Shown one piece after another: positions 1 through 6,268 of a stretch of DNA of 7,501 bases. The notes beneath the pieces are model-generated. The model did not search any database and had not been told where the DNA came from. It worked only from the letters and a program-made list of their open reading frames with translations. The position numbers and the translations under genes were made by a program. Origin of the DNA: Clostridiales bacterium (GTDB lineage Bacteria > Bacillota > Clostridia > Lachnospirales > Lachnospiraceae); the NCBI GenBank assembly GCA_019420425.1, contig JAHZHG010000074.1:1-7501 (forward strand). Direction: 5' to 3'. Numbering within the stretch: the stretch's first letter is position 1; each line of letters begins with the position of its first letter.

Positions 1-371
1 TACTTCTGATCGAAGGAGAGACGGCTCTTACCGTCATGATCCCGTGTGACCGGTGTCTGGAGGATGTGCCCACTCCGCTTCAGCTCAAGTTTGAGAAAGA
101 GGTGGACATGAAGCAGACCAGCCAGGAACGCATCGACGCACTGGATGAAAGTGATTATATTGATGGATATAACCTGGATGTGGACAGGCTTGTCTATGGT
201 GAGCTGCTGGTAAACTGGCCGGCAAAGGTGCTCTGCAGGGAGGACTGCAAAGGCATTTGTAATGTCTGCGGTCAGAATCTGAACCATGGAGTCTGCGGCT
301 GTACGCCAACAGATCTTGATCCAAGAATGGCTAAAATCCGTGATATATTTAGCAATTACAAGGAGGTGTAA
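1..371 (+). CDS. yceD: YceD/DUF177 family protein, 3' part only
   Basis: The reading frame is open from base 3, upstream of the first in-frame ATG at 36, so this is the C-terminal part of a gene that begins outside the window; the ATG at 36 is probably internal. Eight cysteines are visible: a C-x2-C pair (codons at 45 and 54) and six more in the C-terminal 50 residues, in a pattern reading LC..DCKG.C..CG.NLN...C.C, which is typical of the cysteine-bearing DUF177 proteins and suggests a zinc site. Family knowledge: DUF177/YceD lies next to rpmF in many bacteria and is linked to 23S rRNA accumulation and large-subunit biogenesis; the exact biochemical role is not settled. The last codons (encoding KEV) also form the rpmF ribosome binding site, and only 3 nt separate the stop from the rpmF start, so the two genes are co-transcribed and probably translationally coupled. 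Confidence 0.9.
   Translation, partial: LLIEGETALTVMIPCDRCLEDVPTPLQLKFEKEVDMKQTSQERIDALDESDYIDGYNLDVDRLVYGELLVNWPAKVLCREDCKGICNVCGQNLNHGVCGCTPTDLDPRMAKIRDIFSNYKEV
360..368 (+). promoter_or_regulatory. rpmF ribosome binding site, full anti-SD match
   Basis: AAGGAGGTG is complementary over nine bases to the 3' end of 16S rRNA, with 8 nt between the GGAGG core and the rpmF ATG at 375. It lies entirely inside the last three sense codons of yceD, so the upstream protein's C-terminus and the downstream initiation signal share bases. It supports high expression of L32. Confidence 0.85.
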
Positions 372-374
372 ACC

Positions 375-557
375 ATGTCAATCTGTCCCAAAAATAAAAC
401 GTCCAAAGCCAGAAGAGATAAGAGAAGAGCAAACTGGAAAATGGCTGCTCCGAACCTGGTAAAATGCAGCAAATGTGGCGAACTGATGATGCCGCACAGA
501 GTTTGCAAGGCTTGTGGAACGTACAACAAAAAAGAGATCATTTCCGTAGAGGACTAA
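375..557 (+). CDS. rpmF: 50S ribosomal protein bL32
   Basis: This 60-residue basic protein is a structural component of the large ribosomal subunit. The N-terminal half carries the diagnostic L32 motif KTSKARRDKRRANWK (residues 8-22). The C-terminal half holds two C-x2-C pairs (C31/C34 and C44/C47) separated by PHRVC, the zinc-ribbon form of L32 rather than the cysteine-free zinc-independent paralogue. The N-terminus MSICPKNKTS differs from the MAVPKRKTS of Bacillus-type L32 and adds a cysteine at residue 4; I take this as a Clostridia variant. The length matches the family (about 57-60 aa). The start at 375 is set by a perfect Shine-Dalgarno sequence at 360-368. It follows yceD directly and is followed by a strong terminator, so yceD-rpmF forms the end of one transcription unit. 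Confidence 0.98.
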   Translation: MSICPKNKTSKARRDKRRANWKMAAPNLVKCSKCGELMMPHRVCKACGTYNKKEIISVED

Positions 558-570
558 TTTACGGATACGG

Positions 571-599
571 GCTGCCGCTCTAGCGGCAGCTTTTTTTTT
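571..599 (+). terminator. Rho-independent terminator after rpmF
   Basis: A perfect 9-bp inverted repeat, GCTGCCGCT (571-579) and AGCGGCAGC (582-590), is followed at once by nine T residues (591-599). In RNA the innermost bases probably open to give a 7-8 bp GC-rich stem with a 4-6 nt loop. It lies 13 nt after the rpmF stop. There is no A-tract on the upstream side, so it should act only on the + strand. It separates yceD-rpmF from the plsX operon. Confidence 0.95.
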
Positions 600-622
600 C
601 ATAAGATAACCCTGGACGCTGC

Positions 623-651
623 TTGCTTTTTGAACGGATGTCTAGTATAGT
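623..651 (+). promoter_or_regulatory. Putative sigma-A promoter for plsX operon
   Basis: TTGCTT (623-628, three of six consensus bases) and TATAGT (646-651, five of six) are separated by 17 nt. The site sits just after the rpmF terminator and before plsX, where a promoter is needed. Transcription would begin near 658, giving a leader of about 50 nt before the plsX start at 708. The -35 box is weak, and an alternative pair (TTGAAC 630-635 with TAGGAT 651-656, 15-nt spacing) is possible but worse. Confidence 0.55.
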
Positions 652-693
652 AGGATAGAATGGTTTTTTGTGCAAACCTGTGGCTCAGGAGTG

Positions 694-700
694 AAGGAGG
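694..700 (+). promoter_or_regulatory. plsX ribosome binding site; sets start at 708
   Basis: AAGGAGG lies 7 nt before the ATG at 708, an ideal spacing. The other in-frame starts nearby are less suitable: ATG 702 is 1 nt away, GTG 705 is 4 nt away, and ATG 660 lies upstream of the site and essentially at the predicted transcription start. Confidence 0.85.
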
Positions 701-707
701 TATGGTG

Positions 708-1721
708 ATGAGTGAACATGTGCGCGTCGTGGTAGATGCGATGGGCGGGGACAATGCACCGATTGAAATCATCAAGGGTGCGGTTCAGGCCGTAAACGAA
801 TTTCCCAATATAGAGATTATTCTTGCCGGCAGAGAAGCAGTAATCAAAGCAGAACTGAGTAAATATACTTATCCGAAGGAGCGGGTGACTATCCTTGGGG
901 CGGAACAGGTGATTGAGACTGCGGAACCGCCGGTGGCCGCCATCCGCGGGAAAAAGGATTCATCTATTGTAAAAGGATTAACGCTGTTAAGAAACGGGGA
1001 AGCCGATGCCTTTGTCTCCGCCGGAAGTACGGGCGCCGTACTGGTGGGCGGACAGGTTATTGTGGGGAGGATCAAGGGAATCGAGCGTCCGGCTCTTGCT
1101 CCGGTGCTGCCCACGTCCGGCGGCCCGGCCCTCTTGATTGACTGCGGGGCCAACGTGGATGCCCGGCCTTCCCATCTTGTGCAGTTTGCCCAGCTGGGAT
1201 CGGTTTATGCCGAGCATGTGATGGGCATCAAGAACCCACGCGTGGGCATCGTCAATAATGGCGCGGAGGAGGAAAAGGGCAACGCCCTGGTAAAGGAAAC
1301 CTTCCCTATGCTGAAGGCTTGCAAGGGCATCAACTTCATCGGCAGCGTAGAAGCCAGAGAGATTCCCAAGGGCGCCTGCGACGTGGTGGTCTGCGAGGCC
1401 TTTGTAGGCAATGTGATCCTGAAGCTGTACGAGGGCGTGGCATCCACGCTGGTGGGTGAGATCAAAAAAGGCATGATGGGCAGCCTGCGTACCAAGATCG
1501 GGGGCCTGCTGGTAAAGCCTGCGCTGAAAGAGACGATGAAGCGGTTCGACGCCAGCGAGTACGGCGGCGCTCCTCTCCTGGGTCTGAAGGGTCTGGTGGT
1601 AAAGAGCCACGGCAGCTCGGATGCCAGAGAAATCCGTAATTCCATTCTCCAGTGCGCCCAGTTCCACGAGCAGCAGATCGGAGAAAAAATAAAAACGTTC
1701 CTGAATACAACGGAGGCTTAA
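708..1721 (+). CDS. plsX: Phosphate acyltransferase PlsX
   Basis: PlsX converts acyl-ACP and inorganic phosphate to acyl-phosphate, the donor that PlsY uses to acylate glycerol-3-phosphate; it works as a peripheral membrane enzyme at the first step of phospholipid synthesis. From the chosen start the protein is 337 aa, close to Bacillus PlsX (about 333). Family motifs in order: VDAMGGDNAP at residues 9-18, the GSTGAVLVGG loop, IERPALAPVLP, LLIDCGANVDARP, VGIVNNGAEEEKGN, FVGNVILKLYEG, YGGAPLLGLKG and a terminal HGSSDA. The segment matching TDGFTGN in Bacillus reads CEAFVGN here, so the DG pair is EA; I think this is a lineage variant. Start 708 is preferred over the longer ORF start at 660 because of AAGGAGG at 694-700 and because the family N-terminus begins just before VxVDAMGGD. 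The next gene, acpP, encodes the carrier protein of its substrate and begins 3 nt after the stop. Confidence 0.97.
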   Translation: MSEHVRVVVDAMGGDNAPIEIIKGAVQAVNEFPNIEIILAGREAVIKAELSKYTYPKERVTILGAEQVIETAEPPVAAIRGKKDSSIVKGLTLLRNGEADAFVSAGSTGAVLVGGQVIVGRIKGIERPALAPVLPTSGGPALLIDCGANVDARPSHLVQFAQLGSVYAEHVMGIKNPRVGIVNNGAEEEKGNALVKETFPMLKACKGINFIGSVEAREIPKGACDVVVCEAFVGNVILKLYEGVASTLVGEIKKGMMGSLRTKIGGLLVKPALKETMKRFDASEYGGAPLLGLKGLVVKSHGSSDAREIRNSILQCAQFHEQQIGEKIKTFLNTTEA

Positions 1722-1724
1722 TCC

Positions 1725-1955
1725 ATGGAATTTGAGAAAATACAGCAGATAGTAGCGGACGTGCTGAAGGTAGCCAAGGATGAGGTAGTGCGGGAAGCAC
1801 GGTTTGTAGAAGATTTCGGAGCAGATTCTCTGGATCTGTTCCAGATGCTGATTGAGCTGGAAAACGAATTTTCCATAGAGGTTCCCGCAGAGACGGCTGA
1901 GCAGCTGCATACCGTCGGGGATGTGGAGAATTGCGTGATCCGCTGCCGCGGATGA
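1725..1955 (+). CDS. acpP: Acyl carrier protein
   Basis: This 76-residue acidic protein carries growing and finished acyl chains on a 4'-phosphopantetheine arm in fatty acid and phospholipid synthesis. The attachment motif GADSLDLFQ is intact, with Ser35 as the modified residue. FVEDFGADSL and the later VPAETAEQLHTVGDV match the helix I-II loop and helix III-IV region of bacterial ACPs, and the length is standard (75-80 aa). Helix II reads DLFQMLIELE, where E. coli has DTVELVMALE, so the glutamate contacted by many partner enzymes (E. coli Glu41) is Gln40 here. The C-terminus NCVIRCRG contains two cysteines, which is uncommon. GGAGG at 1712-1716, inside the end of plsX, is 8 nt before the ATG. 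The position directly after plsX suggests tight co-expression. A specialised ACP is possible, and other ACP genes may exist elsewhere in the genome. Confidence 0.95.
   Translation: MEFEKIQQIVADVLKVAKDEVVREARFVEDFGADSLDLFQMLIELENEFSIEVPAETAEQLHTVGDVENCVIRCRG
1938..1953 (+). other. GC-rich hairpin over acpP stop codon
   Basis: ATCCGC (1938-1943) and GCGGAT (1948-1953) form a perfect 6-bp stem with a 4-nt TGCC loop. The 3' arm reaches the first base of the acpP TGA stop. No T-tract follows, so it is not an intrinsic terminator. It could affect mRNA stability or the acpP/rnc translation ratio, or be chance. Confidence 0.35.
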
Positions 1956-1977
1956 CATCGTGGAAGAGAGCAGACAG

Positions 1978-1985
1978 AAAGGAAG
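1978..1985 (+). promoter_or_regulatory. rnc ribosome binding site; sets start at 1993
   Basis: AAAGGAAG lies 7 nt before the ATG at 1993. The longer ORF begins at a GTG (1960) preceded by acpP coding sequence with no Shine-Dalgarno match. Confidence 0.65.
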
Positions 1986-1992
1986 CGGGAAA

Positions 1993-2706
1993 ATGGCAGA
2001 TAACCAGAAAATGCCCGAGCTGGAACGAAGAATCGGGTACCAGTTTCGGGATCAGCAGCTGCTGTGGCAGGCAATGAGCCACAGCTCCTATGCGAATGAA
2101 CATAAAGCAGAGCACTATAAACATAACGAGCGTCTGGAATTCCTCGGGGACGCGGTGCTGGAGATTATCAGCAGCGAATTCCTCTATGTGAATTATCCCG
2201 AGATGGCGGAGGGAGAAATGACCAAGCTGCGGGCCAGCATTGTATGTGAGCCGACTCTGGCCCTGTGTGCCAGAGCCTTTGGCCTGGACGAATTTTTGCT
2301 GCTGGGCAAGGGGGAGGAGCACACAGGCGGCCGCGGACGGAATTCCATCGTCTCCGATGCCATGGAGGCGCTGATCGGGGCAATTTATCTTGATGGTGGT
2401 TTTGCTAGTGCAAAAGAGTTTGTGCTGAAATTTGTCCTTCAGGATATTGAGCACAAAAAGCTCTTTTATGATAGCAAGACTATCCTGCAGGAGATTGTGC
2501 AGAGGGATCACAAGGCCGGGGAGATCGAATACTGCTTATCCGGCGAGGAAGGACCGGATCACGCCAAGCGGTTTATCGTGGATGTGATGATCGGCAGCCG
2601 TGTTGCCGGAACCGGATCGGGCAGCACAAAAAAGGCGGCTGAGCAGGAGGCGGCATATCATGCGATCATCGCGCTGAAAGGAAATGCGGAGCAGACATGT
2701 ATTTAA
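1993..2706 (+). CDS. rnc: Ribonuclease III
   Basis: RNase III is the endonuclease that cuts double-stranded RNA, releasing rRNA precursors and processing some mRNAs; it acts as a homodimer in the cytoplasm. From ATG 1993 it is 237 aa, within the usual 225-250. The N-terminal catalytic domain has the signature HNERLEFLGDAVLE (residues 44-57), giving metal-site residues E49 and D53, plus D122 and E125 in SDAMEALIGAIYLDGG; E46 matches the conserved E38 of E. coli. The C-terminal dsRNA-binding domain starts near DSKTILQEIVQ and ends with the GSGSTKKAAEQEAA helix typical of that fold. Nothing catalytic is missing. A GTG at 1960 would add 11 residues but lacks a ribosome binding site. The 3' end overlaps smc by 10 nt, and the rnc-smc-ftsY order is the standard Firmicutes arrangement. 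Confidence 0.97.
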   Translation: MADNQKMPELERRIGYQFRDQQLLWQAMSHSSYANEHKAEHYKHNERLEFLGDAVLEIISSEFLYVNYPEMAEGEMTKLRASIVCEPTLALCARAFGLDEFLLLGKGEEHTGGRGRNSIVSDAMEALIGAIYLDGGFASAKEFVLKFVLQDIEHKKLFYDSKTILQEIVQRDHKAGEIEYCLSGEEGPDHAKRFIVDVMIGSRVAGTGSGSTKKAAEQEAAYHAIIALKGNAEQTCI

Positions 2707-5700
2707 AGAGCATTGAAGTACAGGGATTCAAATCCTTCGCCAATAAGATTGTGTTCCAGTTCCACAACGGAATCACCGGAATCGTCGGGCCAAACGGCAG
2801 CGGCAAGAGCAATGTCGCCGATGCGGTGCGCTGGGTGCTGGGAGAACAGCGGGTAAAGCAGCTCCGCGGCGGCAGTATGCAGGATGTTATTTTCTCCGGG
2901 ACGGAGAGCCGAAAGCCGCTAAGCTACGCATCGGTGGCGATTACCCTGGACAACTCCGACCACCAGCTGCCCACCTCCTATGACGAGGTCACCGTAACCC
3001 GCCGGCTTTACCGCTCCGGTGAGAGCGAATATATGCTGAACGGAACCCAGTGCCGCTTAAAGGATGTAAACGAGCTGTTCTACGATACCGGTATCGGCAA
3101 AGAGGGCTATTCCATCATCGGACAGGGCCAGATCGAGAAGATCCTGAACGGTAAACCGGAGGAGCGCCGGGAGCTGTTCGACGAGGCGGCCGGCATCGTC
3201 AAATTTAAGCGGCGGAAGCTGACTGCCCAGAAAAAGCTGGAGGATGAAAAACAGAATCTGATCCGGGTGAACGATATCCTCTCCGAGCTGACCAAGCAGC
3301 TTGGCCCTCTGGAGAGGCAGTCACAGACAGCCAGGGTTTATCTGCAGAAAAAGGAAGAGCTGAAGCGGTACGAGGTAAACCAGTTTCTGTCCGAGGTCGG
3401 CACGATGAAAAAAGCCGCCGAGGAGCTGGAAGAAAAGGAAAAGCTGGCTGCGGGAGAGCTGGAGCAGGCCACCGCAGAGTATGAGCAGACAAAAACAGAG
3501 TACGAGGAACTGCAGGCAGGGATTGAACAGCTGGATACAAGGCTTCTCTCCGGCCGGGATGAGGTCAGCAGACTGGCGATTACCCGCCAGCAGCTGACCA
3601 GCCAGGTGGAGCTTCTGCGGGAGCAGATAAAGTCTGCCGGAGCCAATGAAGAATACCTGAACAGCCGTATTGCCGCTATCGAGCGGGAACAGGAGGAACG
3701 GGGAAAGCAGCGGGAGGAAAACGAAGGCGAAAAGGAAGAGCTTCTGCGCCAGCTGGGAGAAATCCTGGATCAGGAAAAAGCTGCCCGGGCAGACTCCGAA
3801 GAAATCCAGGCAAAGCTGGATGAACTGAACAGCCGGATTGAGCAGGGGAAAAATGCGATTATCCAGCTGCTGAACCAGCGTGCATCCACCAAGGCGAAGC
3901 TGCAGCGCTACGATACGATGGAGGAACAGATCGCTATCCGCAGGGCGCAGATCAGCCAGCAGGTGCTCAGGCTAAAGAGTGAGGAATCCAGACAGAAGAT
4001 TGAGCGGGGCCGTGCACAGGCCAGTCTGGATCAGATTACGGCGAAAATCCATGAGCTGATGGAAGAGAATGACCAGACCGGGGCTGAGCTTGACCAGGTA
4101 CAGGAGCAGCTGACCGGGCTGAACCAGCAGATGGAGCAGGAGCAGGCCGGATATCACCGGGAGGCTTCCCGTCTGGAGTCGCTGAAAAATATCGCCGAGC
4201 GGTATGACGGCTATGGAAACAGTATCCGCCGGGTCATGGAGCAGAAGAACCGGGAGCCTGGTCTTTTGGGCGTGGTTGCCGATCTGATCAAGGTGGATAA
4301 GCGGTACGAAACCGCTATTGAGATTGCCCTTGGCGGCAATATTCAGAATATCGTCACAGACAATGAAGGAACGGCCAAGCGGATGATCCAGTTCCTGAAG
4401 GTGAACAAATTCGGCCGGGCCACCTTTCTGCCGCTGACGAGCATGAAGGGCGGAGGAAAATTCAGCCAGCCGGCTGCACTAAAGGAAAAGGGCGTCATCG
4501 GACTGGCCAATACGCTGGTCCGGGCGGAGAGCCGGTTTGACTCCCTGCTGGAGCAGCTCCTTGGCCGGACCGTAGTTGCAGATACCATTGACAACGCGCT
4601 GGCCCTGGCGGCCAGATATCACCATTCCCTGCGGATTGTGACCCTGGAGGGAGAGCTGCTGAATCCCGGCGGCTCCTTAAGCGGCGGCGCGTTTAAAAAT
4701 TCCAGCAACCTTCTGGGACGGCGGAGAGAAATCGAAGAGCTGACTGCCCAGGTGGCAGAGCAGAAGAAAAACCTGGAGAGCCGCCAGAGGGAGATTGACG
4801 AGACGCGGCTGAGACGAAACGGCCTGCGGGACAGGATTGTTTCCCTGAAGGATCAGCTCCAGGAGGAATATCTGCTGGAGAATACGGCAAAAATGAAGCT
4901 GGATGAGCTTTCCTCCAAGGAGGAGGATGCAACCAGCGGCTATCAGCGGCTTTCCCGCGAGAGCCGGGAGATGGACAGCCAGATCCAGGATATCCGAAAG
5001 GATCAGGAAGAAATCCAGGCCGAGCTGGATCTCTCCGAGAAGCAGGAAAATGAGCTGCAGGAGCAAATAAAAGCCGCCCAGGCGGGGCTGGAGGAGCAGA
5101 AAAAGGTACAGGACGATCACGCCCAGGCGTTTGAGGATGTACATGTCCGCCTTGCCGCCCTTCGCCAGAAGGAGGAGTTCCTGAAACAGAATATGGCCCG
5201 TCTTGCCCAGGAGGCCGAAAATCTGGAGGCCGAAAAGACGGAAATCGCCGGAAATCTTCTGGAGAGCCAGAGCCAGAGAGAAAGAAAAGCGGCAGAAATC
5301 ACGGCCATACAGGAAGAAATTGCGGAGACCGGTGAGCAGGAGAGCCGGGCGCGTCAGGAGATCGCCGGTCATGAGGAAAAAAAGGAGGCGCTCTCTGCAA
5401 AGCAAAAAACCTTCTTTGCCAAACGGGAGGAGCTTTCCGGGCGGATGAACCTGCTGGATAAGGAGGTATTCCGGCTTCGCGCCCAGCTGGAAAAGCTGGA
5501 GGAGGGAAAAGAAGCCCAGATTAACTATATGTGGGAGGAATACGAGCTGACCTACCCGCTGGCCCAGGCGCTGTATGATCCGGCCCTGGAGGAGGAAGGC
5601 CCGCTGAAAAAGCACATCGGCGAGCTGAAGGGAGAGATCAAACGTCTCGGGAACGTCAACGTCAATGCAATAGAGGAATACAAGGAGGTCAGCGAGCGGC

Positions 5701-6257
5701 ACGCCTTCCTCAGCGCCCAGCATGAGGATCTGATTAAGGCGGAGCAGGCGTTGATGGACATTATCCGGGAGCTGGACGAGGGGATGCGGGCGCAGTTTAA
5801 GGAGCAGTTCGCCCGCATTCAGACGGAGTTTGACAAGGCATTCCGGGAGCTGTTCGGCGGAGGAAAGGGAACGCTGGAGCTGGTGGAGGATGAGGATATC
5901 CTGGAAGCCGGTGTGCGGATCATCGCCCAGCCTCCGGGAAAGAAGCTGGTCAATATGATGCAGATGTCCGGAGGAGAAAAATCGCTGACGGCGATCGCCC
6001 TGCTGTTTGCTATTCAGAATCTGAAGCCCTCCCCGTTCTGCCTGCTGGATGAGATCGAGGCGGCGCTGGATGAAAATAACGTTACGCGCTATGCAAATTA
6101 CCTGCACAAGTTGACAAAAAATACACAATTTATTATTATTACACATAGGCGAGGGACGATGGAGGCGGCAGACCGCCTCTATGGAATCACCATGCAGGAA
6201 AAGGGCGTATCCGCCCTTGTATCGGTAAACCTGATTGAAGGGGAACTGGATCAATAG
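2697..6257 (+). CDS. smc: Chromosome segregation ATPase SMC
   Basis: SMC dimerises and, with ScpA and ScpB (not in this window), forms the condensin that compacts and separates sister chromosomes. At 1186 aa it has the same length as Bacillus SMC. Domains in order: N-terminal head with Walker A GPNGSGKS (31-38, Lys37), arginine-finger Arg57 in LRGGSMQD and Q-loop Gln143; first coiled-coil arm about 165-510, rich in E, Q, K and L; hinge about 520-665, ending in GGSLSGGA; returning arm about 670-980; C-terminal head with signature MSGGEKS (Ser1091), Walker B LLDEIEAALDE (Asp1118, Glu1119) and THRRGTME. All ATPase residues are present, so it should be active. Start 2697 lies inside the rnc end (10-nt overlap), with a weak GGAG at 2688-2691, so translation is probably coupled to rnc. 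The gene also carries a promoter-like sequence near its 3' end. Confidence 0.98.
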   Translation: MYLKSIEVQGFKSFANKIVFQFHNGITGIVGPNGSGKSNVADAVRWVLGEQRVKQLRGGSMQDVIFSGTESRKPLSYASVAITLDNSDHQLPTSYDEVTVTRRLYRSGESEYMLNGTQCRLKDVNELFYDTGIGKEGYSIIGQGQIEKILNGKPEERRELFDEAAGIVKFKRRKLTAQKKLEDEKQNLIRVNDILSELTKQLGPLERQSQTARVYLQKKEELKRYEVNQFLSEVGTMKKAAEELEEKEKLAAGELEQATAEYEQTKTEYEELQAGIEQLDTRLLSGRDEVSRLAITRQQLTSQVELLREQIKSAGANEEYLNSRIAAIEREQEERGKQREENEGEKEELLRQLGEILDQEKAARADSEEIQAKLDELNSRIEQGKNAIIQLLNQRASTKAKLQRYDTMEEQIAIRRAQISQQVLRLKSEESRQKIERGRAQASLDQITAKIHELMEENDQTGAELDQVQEQLTGLNQQMEQEQAGYHREASRLESLKNIAERYDGYGNSIRRVMEQKNREPGLLGVVADLIKVDKRYETAIEIALGGNIQNIVTDNEGTAKRMIQFLKVNKFGRATFLPLTSMKGGGKFSQPAALKEKGVIGLANTLVRAESRFDSLLEQLLGRTVVADTIDNALALAARYHHSLRIVTLEGELLNPGGSLSGGAFKNSSNLLGRRREIEELTAQVAEQKKNLESRQREIDETRLRRNGLRDRIVSLKDQLQEEYLLENTAKMKLDELSSKEEDATSGYQRLSRESREMDSQIQDIRKDQEEIQAELDLSEKQENELQEQIKAAQAGLEEQKKVQDDHAQAFEDVHVRLAALRQKEEFLKQNMARLAQEAENLEAEKTEIAGNLLESQSQRERKAAEITAIQEEIAETGEQESRARQEIAGHEEKKEALSAKQKTFFAKREELSGRMNLLDKEVFRLRAQLEKLEEGKEAQINYMWEEYELTYPLAQALYDPALEEEGPLKKHIGELKGEIKRLGNVNVNAIEEYKEVSERHAFLSAQHEDLIKAEQALMDIIRELDEGMRAQFKEQFARIQTEFDKAFRELFGGGKGTLELVEDEDILEAGVRIIAQPPGKKLVNMMQMSGGEKSLTAIALLFAIQNLKPSPFCLLDEIEAALDENNVTRYANYLHKLTKNTQFIIITHRRGTMEAADRLYGITMQEKGVSALVSVNLIEGELDQ
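6111..6139 (+). promoter_or_regulatory. Putative sigma-A promoter inside smc, for ftsY
   Basis: A perfect TTGACA (6111-6116) and TATTAT (6134-6139, five of six consensus bases) are spaced by exactly 17 nt. Transcription would start near 6146, about 120 nt before ftsY at 6269. The bases also encode the conserved SMC segment LTKNTQFIII, but with AT-rich codons (TTG, CAA, ACA, ATT) where the rest of smc mostly uses GC-rich ones. By hand count, bases 6108-6149 are 9/42 GC. This is a sequence match only; no transcription data are available. Confidence 0.55.
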
Positions 6258-6260
6258 GAG
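6256..6260 (+). promoter_or_regulatory. ftsY ribosome binding site; sets start at 6269
   Basis: AGGAG overlaps the smc TAG stop and lies 8 nt before the ATG at 6269. The longer ORF starts at a GTG (6260) that overlaps this same site, so it cannot be served by it. Confidence 0.75.
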
Positions 6261-6268
6261 TGAGGCAG

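Noticed and set aside
316..349. TTGATC and TATATT near the end of yceD as an rpmF promoter
   Set aside because: Spacing is 22 nt, too long for sigma-A, and the tight coupling to yceD makes a separate promoter unnecessary.
641..656. TAGTAT-rich stretch before plsX as a FapR-type operator
   Set aside because: It does not form the inverted repeat expected of a FapR site, and the fapR gene is not in its usual place before plsX.
2402..2472. AT-rich patch in rnc with a TATGAT box (2467-2472) as a possible smc promoter
   Set aside because: No -35 match at 16-18 nt spacing; the nearest TTG-containing hexamers are 14 and 29 nt away.
987..2511. Two long minus-strand open frames (323 and 349 codons) opposite plsX, acpP and rnc
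   Set aside because: They run antisense to three well-supported genes, overlap each other and resemble no protein family; a GC-rich third position on the coding strand explains the lack of stops.
5203..5448. 81-codon arginine-rich + strand frame inside smc
   Set aside because: It is an out-of-frame reading of lysine/glutamate coiled-coil codons with no ribosome binding site and no family resemblance.
4677..6254. 525-codon open frame on the minus strand opposite smc
   Set aside because: It is a shadow of the coiled-coil codon pattern: leucine-rich low-complexity translation, no recognisable domain, fully antisense to a clear SMC gene.
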